The notes beneath the pieces are model-generated. The model was not told the DNA's origin. It saw only the letters and a program-made list of their open reading frames with translations, and made no database searches. The position numbers and the translations under genes were made by a program. Below, piece after piece: positions 25,725 through 34,745 of a stretch of DNA of 64,000 nucleotides; position 1 is the first letter of the stretch; each line of letters opens with the position of its first letter. Source of the DNA: Allobosea psychrotolerans (GTDB lineage: Bacteria; Pseudomonadota; Alphaproteobacteria; Rhizobiales; Beijerinckiaceae); assembly GCF_002917105.1 (NCBI RefSeq), contig NZ_PQFZ01000005.1:301834-365833 (forward strand). The letters are read 5' to 3'.

Positions 25725-26765
25725 ATGCAGCCTCCCCGCTCCGCTGAACCCGTCGACCACAACCGCCGCCGCCTGCTGGCAAGCGTGGCCGCTGCGCTGG
25801 CCGCCACGCAGCTTGGCCCGATCAGCCCGGCCATGGCCCAGCCGGCGGCCGCGCCACGCGGCGCCTCCGGCTTCCCCGCCCTCAAGCAGATCGAGGCCGG
25901 GGTCCTCACGATCGGCCATGTCGACGCCGGCCCGAGCGACGGCCCGGTCGTCATCCTGCTGCATGGCTGGCCCTACGACATCCACAGCTACATTGATGTC
26001 GTGCCCTTGCTGACGGCCAGGGGCTACCGGGTGATCGTGCCGCATCTGCGCGGCTACGGCACGACCCGGTTCCTCTCGGATGCGACGCCGCGGAACGGAC
26101 AGCAAGCGGCGCTCGCCGTCGACGTGATCGCGCTGATGGACGCACTCAAGATCGAGAAGGCCGTGCTCGGCGGCTATGATTGGGGCGCCCGCACGGCCAA
26201 CATCGTCGCCGCGCTCTGGCCGCAGCGCGTCAAGGCGATGGTTTCGGTCAGCGGCTATCTGATCGGCAGCCAGAGCGCCAACCGGATGCCGCTGCCGCCC
26301 AAGGCCGAGCAGGACTGGTGGTACCAGTATTATTTCGCGACCGAGCGCGGCCGGCTCGGCTATCAGCAGAACACGCATGATTTCGCGCGATTGATCTGGC
26401 AGACCGCGTCGCCGCGCTGGGCCTTCGACGACGCCACCTTCGCGCGCAGCGCAGCCTCCCTCGACAATCCCGATCACGTCGCGATTACGATCCACAACTA
26501 CCGCTGGCGGCTCGGCCTGGCGGAGGGCGAAGCCCGCTATGACGATCTCGAGCAGCGCCTCGCCCAGGCTCCCATGATCGCCGTGCCGACCATCACGCTG
26601 GAAGGCGACGCCAACGGCGCCCCGCACCCGGCCCCGGCGGCCTATGCCGGGAAGTTCTCGGGCTGGTATCAGCACAGGACCCTCTCCGGCGGGATCGGCC
26701 ACAACCTGCCGCAGGAGGCGCCGGCAGCCTTCGCGGAGGCGATCATCGCGGTCGATCGCGCTTGA
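25725..26765 (+). CDS. Tat-exported alpha/beta hydrolase, epoxide-hydrolase/dehalogenase-like
   Basis: 346 residues. The N terminus has a twin-arginine-like signal (NRRRLLASVAAALAA) with a processing site near AMAQPA. The alpha/beta hydrolase core shows the oxyanion HGWP at 80-83, a nucleophile elbow GYDWGA with aspartate D152 (aspartate is typical of epoxide hydrolases and haloalkane dehalogenases), and the catalytic-type histidine H326 in GIGHNLP. Two ATGs compete: 25719 is only one base from AGGAG, while 25725 has seven bases of spacing and is chosen. It is 70 bases downstream of the DipZ-like gene and may be co-transcribed. Confidence 0.82.
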   Translation: MQPPRSAEPVDHNRRRLLASVAAALAATQLGPISPAMAQPAAAPRGASGFPALKQIEAGVLTIGHVDAGPSDGPVVILLHGWPYDIHSYIDVVPLLTARGYRVIVPHLRGYGTTRFLSDATPRNGQQAALAVDVIALMDALKIEKAVLGGYDWGARTANIVAALWPQRVKAMVSVSGYLIGSQSANRMPLPPKAEQDWWYQYYFATERGRLGYQQNTHDFARLIWQTASPRWAFDDATFARSAASLDNPDHVAITIHNYRWRLGLAEGEARYDDLEQRLAQAPMIAVPTITLEGDANGAPHPAPAAYAGKFSGWYQHRTLSGGIGHNLPQEAPAAFAEAIIAVDRA

Positions 26766-26810
26766 ACCCGGTCGGGGAATGACCGAGTTTAAGCGCCTCG
26801 CAGGGGTGCC

Positions 26811-26913
26811 AGAGCATTTTCGAGCGAAGTGGACACCGGTTCGCGTGAAGAAAATGCGATAAAAGCAAGGAGGTAGCGTATTTCCGCGTTTCGGAGAAAC
26901 GCGGAAATACGCT
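26811..26913. repeat. Family B repeat, copy 1
   Basis: The element begins agagcattttcgagcgaagt, contains gacaccggttcgcgtgaag, and ends with a hairpin of tttccgcgtttcgg and its partial complement (aacgcggaaatacgc). Related copies lie at 28731, 29076 and 47638, and a core match is in the hairpin at 44576. It ends nine bases before the LysR start codon and so may form part of the mRNA leader. Confidence 0.8.
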
Positions 26914-26922
26914 GGGGCGTGC

Positions 26923-27858
26923 ATGGATCGCATCGATGCGATGAGGGTGTTCATCGCCGCCCTCGATGAAGGAAGCCTCGCCGGTGCGGGCCGCCAGCTC
27001 GGCCGCTCCCCGGCGGCGGTCAGCCGGGCGGTCGCCTTCCTCGAGCAGCAGGTCGGCGCCACGCTGCTGCACCGGACCACCCGGGCGAGCAGGCTCAGCG
27101 AGATCGGCGAGCGCTATGCCGCGGCCTGCCGGCGCGTCCTCGCCGAATTGCAGGAGGCCGAGGCCGTGGGAGCGGACGAGCGCGTCGCGCCCCACGGCAC
27201 CCTCACCATCACGGCGCCGCCGATCAGCGGCGAGGAGATCCTGCGCCCGATCATCGACGCCTATATCGAGGCCTTCCCCGCCGTCTCGGTCAATCTCGTC
27301 CTGCTCGCGCGCAGCGCCAACCTGGTCGAGGAAGGCATCGACATCGCGCTGCGCATCCTGGAGCTGCCGGATTCCGCGATGACGGCGATCCGCATCGGCG
27401 GAGACGTCAGGCCGGTCATCGTCGCCTCGCCGCGTTATCTCAGCCAGCATCCCCGGATCGACGAGCCCGCCGACCTGACCAGGCACAGCATCATCGCCTG
27501 CACCGATTTCGGGCGCGAGGCCTGGGTCTTTCCGCCTGTGAAGGGCGGCTCCATCCCCCGCTCCATCCCGTTCAAGCCAAGGCTGACGGTCAACAGCGTC
27601 AGGGCGGCGCTGGGCGCTGCGGTCGGCGGGCTCGGCGTCACGCGCCTGCTTTCCTATCATGTCGCCGAGCGCGTGCAGGACGGCTCGCTCACCCTGCTCC
27701 TGCGAGACGCCGAGCCGCCGGCCCGCCCGGTCAATCTGGTGCTGCCGCAGGGCCGCTCCTTGGTTCCCAAGGTCCGTGCCTTCCTGGACTTCGCGGTGCC
27801 ACGGCTGCGCGCCGACTTCGCCCGGCTCTCGGCCGAGTCGAGCGCGATGCATGGCTGA
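26923..27858 (+). CDS. LysR-family transcriptional regulator
   Basis: 311 residues. The N-terminal winged helix is canonical: MDRIDAMRVFIAALDEGSLAGAGRQLGRSPAAVSRAV shows helices 1-3, with TLLHRTTR as the wing. The C-terminal periplasmic-binding-type effector domain runs from about 90. Most close relatives regulate a neighbouring gene; candidates here are the SDR, tautomerase and nitronate monooxygenase downstream on the same strand, or genes elsewhere. Its effector is unknown. Confidence 0.85.
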   Translation: MDRIDAMRVFIAALDEGSLAGAGRQLGRSPAAVSRAVAFLEQQVGATLLHRTTRASRLSEIGERYAAACRRVLAELQEAEAVGADERVAPHGTLTITAPPISGEEILRPIIDAYIEAFPAVSVNLVLLARSANLVEEGIDIALRILELPDSAMTAIRIGGDVRPVIVASPRYLSQHPRIDEPADLTRHSIIACTDFGREAWVFPPVKGGSIPRSIPFKPRLTVNSVRAALGAAVGGLGVTRLLSYHVAERVQDGSLTLLLRDAEPPARPVNLVLPQGRSLVPKVRAFLDFAVPRLRADFARLSAESSAMHG

Positions 27859-27879
27859 CAAGAAAGCTGGCTGACGAGA

Positions 27880-27908
27880 GACATTCTTCCGTTTGACGGA
27901 AGAATGTC
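27880..27908. terminator. Perfect palindrome after the LysR gene (hairpin or operator)
   Basis: GACATTCTTCCGT (27880-27892), a three-base loop ttg, and the perfect complement (27896-27908). It starts 22 bases after the LysR stop and 112 bases before the SDR ATG. There is no T run, so it may be a transcription-attenuating hairpin or an operator for the SDR gene rather than a classical terminator. Confidence 0.45.
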
Positions 27909-28020
27909 TGCCGAATGACGGGTATTCAGCCGATCCGCGAAATCGCCAAAATGATCCTCACCAGGCCAGACGGGCCCGGCAGCGGCCATTCCGCTCGCTG
28001 TCGAAGCGATGAGGATCATC

Positions 28021-28731
28021 ATGAGCAACGAACGGAAGGTGGCTATCGTCACCGGCGCGTCCCAGGGCATCGGGGCTGCGCTGGTGAAGGGATTTCGCGA
28101 CCGCAATTATCGCGTCGTGGCGACGTCGCGCTCGATCAAACAGGGCAGCGACCCCGACATTCTCGCCGTTCCCGGCGAGATCGCCGATCCGGCGACGGCC
28201 GAGGCGGTCATCAGCGAGGCGCTCGCGCGCTTTGGGCGGATCGACACGCTGGTGAACAATGCCGGCGTCTTCATCGCAAAACCCTTCACCGACTACACCG
28301 CCGCCGATTTCGAGAGCAAGATCGCAACCAACCTCGCCGGCTTCTTCCACATCACGCAGCGGGCCGCGGGCGCGATGCTGCAGCAGGGCTCCGGCCATAT
28401 CGTCAGCATCACCACGAGCCTGACCGACCATGCGATCGCAGGCGTCCCTACCGTCCTTGCCAATCTGACCAAGGGCGGCATCAATTCGGCGACCAAGGCG
28501 CTCGCCATCGAATATGCCGGGCGGGGCATCCGCGTGAACGCCGTCTCGCCGGGCGTGATCAAGACGCCGATGCATCCGCCGCAGACGCATGAATTCCTCG
28601 CCGCGCTCCACCCGGTGAAGCGGATGGGCGAGATCCGCGACATCGTCGAGGCCGTGCTGTTCCTGGAGAGCGCGGGCTTCGTCACCGGCGAGATCCTGCA
28701 TATCGATGGCGGCCAGAGCGCCGGGCACTAA
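28021..28731 (+). CDS. Short-chain dehydrogenase/reductase lacking the usual catalytic tyrosine
   Basis: 236 residues. The cofactor motif TGASQGIG (about 11-18) and the NNAG motif are canonical, and the C-terminal IDGG is present. Position four before the active-site lysine (LTKGG) should be tyrosine in YxxxK, but here the run is ANLTK, so alanine stands in its place. The protein may be a non-standard enzyme or use another acid. ATG 28021 is chosen over 28009 because GAGG lies six bases ahead. A tautomerase and a nitronate monooxygenase follow on the same strand. Confidence 0.8.
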   Translation: MSNERKVAIVTGASQGIGAALVKGFRDRNYRVVATSRSIKQGSDPDILAVPGEIADPATAEAVISEALARFGRIDTLVNNAGVFIAKPFTDYTAADFESKIATNLAGFFHITQRAAGAMLQQGSGHIVSITTSLTDHAIAGVPTVLANLTKGGINSATKALAIEYAGRGIRVNAVSPGVIKTPMHPPQTHEFLAALHPVKRMGEIRDIVEAVLFLESAGFVTGEILHIDGGQSAGH

Positions 28732-28831
28732 AGCGTTTTCAAGCGAAGTGGATACCGGTTCGCGCGAAGAAAACGCGTTAAAACAAGAGGATAGAGTATT
28801 TCCGCGTTTCGGAGAAAGGCGGAAATACTCT
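28731..28831. repeat. Family B repeat, copy 2
   Basis: Starts at the SDR stop codon (aagcgttttcaagcgaag), with the shared ataccggttcgcgcgaag middle and a terminal hairpin (tatttccgcgtttcgg and ggcggaaatac). It fills the space between the SDR and the tautomerase, so that the taaggaggg directly after it serves as the tautomerase ribosome site. Confidence 0.8.
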
Positions 28832-28844
28832 AAGGAGGGACACC

Positions 28845-29075
28845 ATGCCGATCGTCACCATCCAGGTCACGCGGGAGGGCTCCGGGCCCGGACGCAGCTC
28901 GGTTACGCCCGAGGAGAAGGCGCAGCTCATCGCCGGCGTCAGCCAGCTCCTGCTCGATGTGCTGCACAAGCCGCTCGACGCGACCTTCGTCGTGATCGAG
29001 GAGGTGGAGCTCGAAAACTGGGGCTGGGGCGGCCTGCCCGTGCCCGAATACCGCAAGCGGCGCGCCGCGAGCTAG
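28845..29075 (+). CDS. 4-oxalocrotonate tautomerase-family protein
   Basis: 76 residues, slightly longer than the usual 60-70. It starts MPIVTIQVTREG, so removal of Met exposes Pro-1, the catalytic base of the family. The remainder is a beta-alpha-beta fold with FVVIEEVELENWGWGG. Members catalyse keto-enol tautomerisation or related isomerisations. A strong AAGGAGG lies eight bases upstream. It lies between an SDR and a nitronate monooxygenase, suggesting a small catabolic or detoxification set. Confidence 0.85.
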   Translation: MPIVTIQVTREGSGPGRSSVTPEEKAQLIAGVSQLLLDVLHKPLDATFVVIEEVELENWGWGGLPVPEYRKRRAAS

Positions 29076-29158
29076 AGACACCGGTTCGCTCAAGACCATG
29101 CGATGAAACCAGGGAGCTGGAGCATTTCCGCGCTTCGGAGAAACGCAAGGAACGCTCT
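29076..29158. repeat. Family B repeat, degenerate copy 3
   Basis: Contains acaccggttcgctcaag and the terminal part gagcatttccgcgcttcgg with aaacgc, clearly related to the copies at 26811 and 28731 but truncated at its left end. It fills the gap between the tautomerase and nitronate monooxygenase genes. Confidence 0.65.
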
Positions 29159-29216
29159 GGTCTCGCCGACCTCCCGACCCCACCATCTCTACGATACAGC
29201 GTTGAGGGAAACCGCC

Positions 29217-30272
29217 ATGACCACGTCAAGCCAGACCCGACTGCTCGCGCTTCTCGGCGTCGAGCTTCCGATCATCCAGGCGCCGATGGCGGGCTCCTCG
29301 ACGCCGGAGATGGCCATTGCTGTCAGCGAGGCCGGCGGGCTCGGCTCCCTGCCGAGCGCCCAATATGACGAAACCGGGCTGCGGGCGGCGCTGGACCGGG
29401 TGCGGGCCGGCACGCGCCGTCCGATCAATCTCAATTTCTTCAGCCACAGCAATCCGGCCAATGATCCCGGGCGCCAGGCCGCCTGGCTGAAGCGCCTCGC
29501 CGGCTATTATGGCGAGGCCGGGCTCGACCCCGACATGCCCAAGCCCGCCACGGGGCGCAACCCGTTCGACGCGGTGGCGGCAGGCGTGGTCGAGGATTAC
29601 AGGCCGGAGGTGGTCAGCTTCCATTTCGGGCTGCCCCCGGCCGATCTGCTCGCGCGCGTGAAGCGCACAGGAGCGAAGATCCTCTCCTCCGCGACCACGG
29701 TCGCCGAGGCGCGCTGGCTCGCTGAGCGCGGCGTCGATGCCATCATCGCCATGGGCGCCGAGGCCGGCGGCCATCGCGGCAGCTTCCTGACCGATGAGAT
29801 GTCTGAGCAGATCGGCACCTTCGCGCTGGTGCCGCAGGTCGTCGACGCCGTCTCCGTCCCGGTGATCGCGGCCGGCGGCATTTCCGACCGGCGCGGCGTC
29901 ATCGCCGCCTTTGCGCTCGGCGCCGCCGCCGTTCAGGTTGGCACGGCCTATCTGTTCACGCCCGAGGCGAAGATCTCGCCGGTCTACCGCAAGGCGCTCG
30001 GCATGGGCGAGCGGCCGACCGCGCTCACCAACCTGTTCACCGGCCGGCCGGCGCGCGGCATCGTCAACCGCGCCATGGCGGAGCTTGGACCGCTCAGCGA
30101 CCTCGCGCCGCCCTTCCCGACCGCCGGCACGATGCTGGGGCCGCTGCGCAGCGCCGCGGAAACCGCCGGCCGCGACGATTTCAGCCCGCTCTGGGCCGGG
30201 CAATCCTTCCCGCTCGCCCGGCCGATGCCGGCGGCGGCACTGACCAGAATGCTCGCGGGCGTGGAGGTCTGA
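29217..30272 (+). CDS. Nitronate monooxygenase-family FMN enzyme
   Basis: 351 residues. The TIM-barrel of the NMO/2-nitropropane dioxygenase family is shown by IIQAPMAGSSTPEMA at the N terminus, LGSLPSAQYD, AMGAEAGGHRGSF (the conserved His near the flavin) and VIAAGGISDRRGVIAAFALGAAAVQVGTA (phosphate-binding loop). Such enzymes oxidise alkyl nitronates, including the toxin propionate-3-nitronate. ATG 29217 is preceded by gggaaaccgcc; the longer open frame from 29103 overlaps a repeat. A second, diverged homologue lies at 44809. Confidence 0.87.
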   Translation: MTTSSQTRLLALLGVELPIIQAPMAGSSTPEMAIAVSEAGGLGSLPSAQYDETGLRAALDRVRAGTRRPINLNFFSHSNPANDPGRQAAWLKRLAGYYGEAGLDPDMPKPATGRNPFDAVAAGVVEDYRPEVVSFHFGLPPADLLARVKRTGAKILSSATTVAEARWLAERGVDAIIAMGAEAGGHRGSFLTDEMSEQIGTFALVPQVVDAVSVPVIAAGGISDRRGVIAAFALGAAAVQVGTAYLFTPEAKISPVYRKALGMGERPTALTNLFTGRPARGIVNRAMAELGPLSDLAPPFPTAGTMLGPLRSAAETAGRDDFSPLWAGQSFPLARPMPAAALTRMLAGVEV

Positions 30273-30310
30273 AGGGGCAGTGCGTGGGACCCGGCATCCG
30301 GGCCGCGGCC

Positions 30311-30404
30311 CGCTGGCCGATCGTCCCGCTCGCTCGATGACGGCCCGGCGGCGGCCTTTCCCGATGCCGGCGAGGCGCCAGGAGCGGACATTCGATGTCC
30401 GCCA
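30311..30404. repeat. Family C repeat, copy 1
   Basis: Shares gctcgctcgatgacggcccg, then cggcctttcccgatgccggc and gaggcgcca with 41845-41921. A short palindrome ggacattcgatgtcc lies at its right end. It lies just after the nitronate monooxygenase gene. Fragments of the same sequence appear near 41665 and 57303. Confidence 0.65.
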
Positions 30405-30479
30405 GGAAATGGACGGTTGGCCTCATTCCAACTATCGCAATTCTCGCACATGATCGATGAACGCTGCTCTGAAGAAAAG

Positions 30480-30902
30480 TCAGACGGTTCGAGCGACGAT
30501 CTCATCATGGGTCTTGGAGAGTGCCGCGGCGATCGGGGTGAGGTCGCCCTCGATCCGAAGCGAGCCTGCAGCAAGCGCGGCAGCCATCATCCGGTCGAAG
30601 CCGGGCTCTGCTTGGGGGAGCCGGTTGAGCTCGCGGGCCGTCGCAGACGTCACGTCGACCGTTGCATCGCCGGCTTCTTCTCTCCCGACACCGACGCGGT
30701 AACGAGCCTCGCCACTGCGGATATCGAGGCGAATGCCTTGAATCAAGCCGGGCGCCAGCTCGAAACCGTCCGAATAACGCTCGACGAACGACCATTCGAG
30801 ATGTGGATCCGGTCCTTCCTGGGCGATCGCCTCGCAAAGCAAGGCTCCGATCATGTCGAACCAGCCAGGCGACCCTTGGACATATTTCGCCGGCCGGCTC
30901 AT
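30480..30902 (-). CDS. Hypothetical protein with an SCP2-like C-terminal portion
   Basis: 140 residues. It overlaps the upstream oxidoreductase gene by four bases (ATGA at 30899-30902), so it is translationally coupled to it. The C-terminal half (FDRMMAAALAAGSLRIEGDL) resembles the sterol-carrier-protein-2 pattern in which a hydrophobic segment is followed by a GDL/GD turn. The N-terminal half (SPGWFDMIGALLCEAI) is unfamiliar. No membrane span or signal peptide is seen. Function unknown; it may bind a lipid-like ligand linked to the oxidoreductase. Confidence 0.55.
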   Translation of the reverse strand: MSRPAKYVQGSPGWFDMIGALLCEAIAQEGPDPHLEWSFVERYSDGFELAPGLIQGIRLDIRSGEARYRVGVGREEAGDATVDVTSATARELNRLPQAEPGFDRMMAAALAAGSLRIEGDLTPIAAALSKTHDEIVARTV

Positions 30903-31930
30903 GCCGCTGCTCCGTCCGCGACGGTCAGGACGATCTTTCCCTGAAGATGGCCGGCGGCGGCACGCTCATGGGCCTTCCGGGCCTGGGCGAGCGTGAAGAT
31001 GCTGTCGATCGCAACGCGGATCGTCCCGTCGCTGAGCAAGGGCGCGATCTCGGCCAACTGGCCTCCATGAGAGTTGACCTGGGTGGTGGAGACGGTGACG
31101 CCGAGCTGCGCGGCCTCGTCATGTCCGTCGAAGCCGAGGCCGAAGATCGGGAACAGCGCGCCGCCTCGCTTCAGCGTCTTCAGGAAGCGTGCGCTCTTTG
31201 CGCCGCCGACCGCATCGACGACGAGGTCGAGCCCGGTCACAGCAGTCTCGACGTCCACGGCCTTGTAATCAAGGAACAGGTCGACGCCGAAATCGCGGAG
31301 CATCGCCTCATGTTTGCCGGAGGAAACCGCGGTGACATGGGCGCCCTGCCACTTCGCCAACTGCACGAGCAAATGGCCGACGCCACCGCCGGCACCGTTC
31401 ACGAGAACCCGTTTTCCGTTCAACGGCACCGGGAGATGCTGACGAGCCTGAAGCGGGTTCGGCACGTCATGGCCCTGCGCGATCAGGAATTGCCACGCCG
31501 TTAGTAGCGACATGGGAGCGGCGGCCGCCTGCACATGATCGATCCCGGCTGGCTTCAGCGCGAGCTCTCCGACGGGCACGGTGACATACTGGGCATAGGC
31601 CTGACTTCCGCCGGCGAGGCCGCTGGGAAAGCGTACCATCGCATAGACCTCATCCCCCGCTGAGAATGACGTCACGCCGTCGCCGACGGCCTCCACGACG
31701 CCGGAGATGTCGGTGCCCGGGATGATCGGCAACGTCATGGCCGGCTGCCAGGCCGGCGGAAGCATCCGGTAGCCCTCGCGCAGATACCAGTCGGGAGGAT
31801 TGACGCCGATGGCGTGGACACGAACCAACACCTCGCCCGCCTTCGCCTGCGGCTTCGGCGCGTCCTCATAGACGAGCACGTCCGGGCCGCCGAACTTATG
31901 CAGCCGCACCGCCTTCATCACGTCGCTCAT
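30899..31930 (-). CDS. NADP-dependent medium-chain oxidoreductase, quinone-reductase type
   Basis: 343 residues. The GroES-like N-terminal domain ([55 protein letters not shown]) and the cofactor motif [15 protein letters not shown] near 155 identify zinc-independent MDR enzymes. It lacks the cysteines for structural zinc. The start is ATG 31930. It is divergent from a LysR regulator (89 bases between), which is its likely controller, and heads an operon with the small SCP2-like protein. Confidence 0.87.
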   Translation of the reverse strand: MSDVMKAVRLHKFGGPDVLVYEDAPKPQAKAGEVLVRVHAIGVNPPDWYLREGYRMLPPAWQPAMTLPIIPGTDISGVVEAVGDGVTSFSAGDEVYAMVRFPSGLAGGSQAYAQYVTVPVGELALKPAGIDHVQAAAAPMSLLTAWQFLIAQGHDVPNPLQARQHLPVPLNGKRVLVNGAGGGVGHLLVQLAKWQGAHVTAVSSGKHEAMLRDFGVDLFLDYKAVDVETAVTGLDLVVDAVGGAKSARFLKTLKRGGALFPIFGLGFDGHDEAAQLGVTVSTTQVNSHGGQLAEIAPLLSDGTIRVAIDSIFTLAQARKAHERAAAGHLQGKIVLTVADGAAA

Positions 31931-32019
31931 GGCAATCTCCTTCAAGAGCAAATCTCGAAAAGGAGCTAATGCGCCGATCTGCGGTTGATAATCATGCTCG
32001 GTGTCGCTTCACTGATGCC

Positions 32020-32931
32020 ATGAAGGAACAGATCGGTTTCGAACGGCTGGCCGGCTTACTGGCTTTTGCCCGGGCAGGCTCGTCGGGGAGCTTCACCAGT
32101 GCAGCGCGTTCGCTCGGCGTGTCGCCATCCGCTGTCAGCAAGAGCATCCAGCGCCTGGAGAAGCGTCTCGGGGTCTCGCTCTTCACCCGGACGACTCGGG
32201 CGTTGACGTTGACGCCGGAAGGTCGCGAACTCCACGATCGCGCGCTGAAGCTCCTCCAGGACGTGGAAGAGATCGAGCAGATTGCGACGGCGGTACGCAG
32301 CGACCCATCTGGACTTCTGAGAGTTGCAGCCTCGCTGCCCATTGGGCTGCATCTGATCGCGCCGTCGCTTCCGGCATTCCGAAGAGCCCATCCCCAGGTC
32401 ACGATCGACCTTCGGCTCGACGACCACCTCGTCGATATTGTCGAGCAAGGCATCGATGTCGCCGTTCGCATCGGAGACCTTGCCGATTCAAGACTCTCCT
32501 CGCTACGGCTGACGCCGCTGCGGCTCTGTGCCTTCGCATCTCCGGCCTATCTGGCCGCGCGCGGCGTGCCGCGTCATCCCGACGAACTGGAGAGTCATGA
32601 AACCGTGAACCTGCGCTACAAGAGCTCGGGTCAGGCCTTCCGCTGGCCATTCCGCCTCGGCGAGCGAGAGGTCGAGATCATCCCACCCTCATCCGTGATC
32701 GTCGATGCGAGCGAGGCTGTGCTGGCATGCCTGGTGGCCGGCGGGGGGATCGGCATCTGCGCCGCCTTTATCGCAGCACCTTACGTGCGTCGCGGCGAAC
32801 TCGCCCCAGTGCTCGCAGAGTACTCTGTCCAACGGCACGCCCTGACTGCTCTCTGGCCCGAAAACCGAGGCATCAACCCGGCGGTCCGCGCGTTCCTCAC
32901 GCATTTGAAGAATATCTCTAGGCATGTCTGA
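32020..32931 (+). CDS. LysR-family transcriptional regulator
   Basis: 303 residues. It has a standard winged helix ([40 protein letters not shown]) and an effector-binding domain from about 95. ATG 32020 begins with [10 protein letters not shown] and is preferred over the open frame from 31969. Divergent from the NADP-dependent oxidoreductase at 30899-31930; LysR proteins commonly regulate such a divergent gene from the shared intergenic region. Confidence 0.85.
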   Translation: MKEQIGFERLAGLLAFARAGSSGSFTSAARSLGVSPSAVSKSIQRLEKRLGVSLFTRTTRALTLTPEGRELHDRALKLLQDVEEIEQIATAVRSDPSGLLRVAASLPIGLHLIAPSLPAFRRAHPQVTIDLRLDDHLVDIVEQGIDVAVRIGDLADSRLSSLRLTPLRLCAFASPAYLAARGVPRHPDELESHETVNLRYKSSGQAFRWPFRLGEREVEIIPPSSVIVDASEAVLACLVAGGGIGICAAFIAAPYVRRGELAPVLAEYSVQRHALTALWPENRGINPAVRAFLTHLKNISRHV

Positions 32932-33078
32932 ACAGCCTGAAATCCATCTGATCGAGCCGTATATGCGCCAATTGCCGACATTGGCTGACTGCCCGAATCC
33001 GGACATCCGTGAACACTTGCTTCTGTCGAACGGACCAAGTTGGCGCTTTGTTTGTGCCGGTGTGAGCCTCGTGACCAG

Positions 33079-34629
33079 TTATCCCGGCAGTCCGGCCAAA
33101 CGCAGCGCGTCACCAAGAGCCTCAGCAAGTGCGGGGGCACAATTCACGCCTGCGAACTGGCGGTTGAAGCGGAATGTCGGATGAAGTTCGAGGACCCGAG
33201 CAGCGGCGTATCTTGCGTCTTCCAATCGTCCTGACTTGGCCAGCGCGGCCGCTAACTGCACATAGGTGATGCTGTGCGCGGGGTTAGCATGCACGGATTT
33301 ATAGGCGGCATTGCAGGCTTCATCGTAACGGCCGCGCAGCAGATGGCTCATCGCCTGTGCATCGAAGGCGGCGAAGGCCCATGGATCGAACGGGCTGAGC
33401 CGCATACCCCGCTCACTCCATGCGATAGCTCGCTCCGCCTCTCCGCCCCACCCCAGCAAGACGCTGCCCAGAATGTAGGTCAGTGCGGATGACGGGCTGA
33501 TCGCGAGCGCAGCTTCAAAAGCAGTGAAAGCTGCGCCGCGATCGTGCCCATCCATGCCAAGCGAGAACCCTGCGAGAGTCAGCGCGGTCGCGTCATCCTG
33601 CCCGTGGAGCAGTGCGAGACGGGCATGGCGGATCGAGGCTGCGCGGTTGGCTTCCTGCCAGCCGGCGCGGAGGAAGAGGCAATGATGGCACATCGCTGCG
33701 TTGCCGTGCGCCAGCGCATAGTCCGGATCGAGCTGGATGGCTCGTTCGAGCAATACAAGCGCTCGGATCACTCGCTCGGGCATGCCGGAATCGACGTCGA
33801 ATTGGGCCCTCAGCACGAGATCATAGGCATCGAGGCTGTCGGGGCGCTTGCGTTTCACCCTGTCAATTTCGGCACGCCGGATGCTTGGGGCGATCGCCCC
33901 CACGGCCGACAACGCGATCTCGTCCTGGAGTGCAAAAATATCGCTGGCGCTGCGGTCATAGCGTTCCGCCCAGACATGAGCACCGGTCGAGGCATCGACC
34001 ATCTGGACGCTGACGCGGACGTTGCTGCCGGACTTGCGAATGCTGCCTTCAAGCACATAGCGTACACCGAGTTCGCTGCCGACCTGCTTCACGTCGAGTG
34101 TGCGTCCTTTGTAGGTGGCGGTCGAATGGCGCGCGATGACGAACAGCCCCTTGATGCGGGCGAGGCCAGTGACGATGTCGTCGACCATTCCGTCGGCAAC
34201 GTGATCCTGCTCCAGATCTCCGCTCAAATTGGAGAACGGTAGAACCGCGATCGATGGCCTGTCCGGCAGCGCCAGCTGCGTTAATGCGGCGGTCACAGCC
34301 GCATCGGGATCATCGACGGCGACAGCCGGCCCGATATAGCGATAACCGCGCCGCGGTAGCGTCTCGATCCAGCAGGCGCCGCCGTGATGCTCGCCGAGGA
34401 TGCGCCGGATCGCGGCGATCTGAACCGTGAGGTTGCTGTCCTCGATCGCTTGTGCAGGCCAGGCCGTCTCGAACAAGGCCTCTTTCGCGACCGGTTTGCC
34501 CTCGCGCTCCACCAATAAAGCGAGCAGTGCGACCGCCCGTTGGCCAAGCGCAACCGGCTCGGCGCCGTGGAATAAGATTCCGGCAGCGGCATCGAGGCGG
34601 TACGGGCCAAATACGAAGGTCTTCGGCAT
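33079..34629 (-). CDS. Winged-helix (CadC-type) regulator with TolB-like and TPR regions
   Basis: 516 residues and a clear paralogue of the protein at 20896-22485. It has the DNA-binding winged helix (FGPYRLDAAAGILFHG, LETLPRRGYRYIGP), the TolB-like block (IAVLPFSNLSGDLEQDHVADGM, VRYVLEGSIRKSGSNV) and C-terminal TPR-like repeats ending PTFRFNRQF. No membrane segment. Start at ATG 34629 gives MPKTFVFGPYRL; the frame extends to 34722 but that part overlaps the divergent gene leader. Divergent from a cupin protein (116 bases between), the probable target. Confidence 0.82.
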   Translation of the reverse strand: MPKTFVFGPYRLDAAAGILFHGAEPVALGQRAVALLALLVEREGKPVAKEALFETAWPAQAIEDSNLTVQIAAIRRILGEHHGGACWIETLPRRGYRYIGPAVAVDDPDAAVTAALTQLALPDRPSIAVLPFSNLSGDLEQDHVADGMVDDIVTGLARIKGLFVIARHSTATYKGRTLDVKQVGSELGVRYVLEGSIRKSGSNVRVSVQMVDASTGAHVWAERYDRSASDIFALQDEIALSAVGAIAPSIRRAEIDRVKRKRPDSLDAYDLVLRAQFDVDSGMPERVIRALVLLERAIQLDPDYALAHGNAAMCHHCLFLRAGWQEANRAASIRHARLALLHGQDDATALTLAGFSLGMDGHDRGAAFTAFEAALAISPSSALTYILGSVLLGWGGEAERAIAWSERGMRLSPFDPWAFAAFDAQAMSHLLRGRYDEACNAAYKSVHANPAHSITYVQLAAALAKSGRLEDARYAAARVLELHPTFRFNRQFAGVNCAPALAEALGDALRLAGLPG

Positions 34630-34745
34630 GAGCGAAGATGGGACCGGTTGCGATTTTTTCGCAAGAATTTCGGAACGGATTCGCGACTCGCCGACAAAGA
34701 GGGAACATTTTGCGCCGGACACAATCCCAGCCAGAGGAGGATCAG

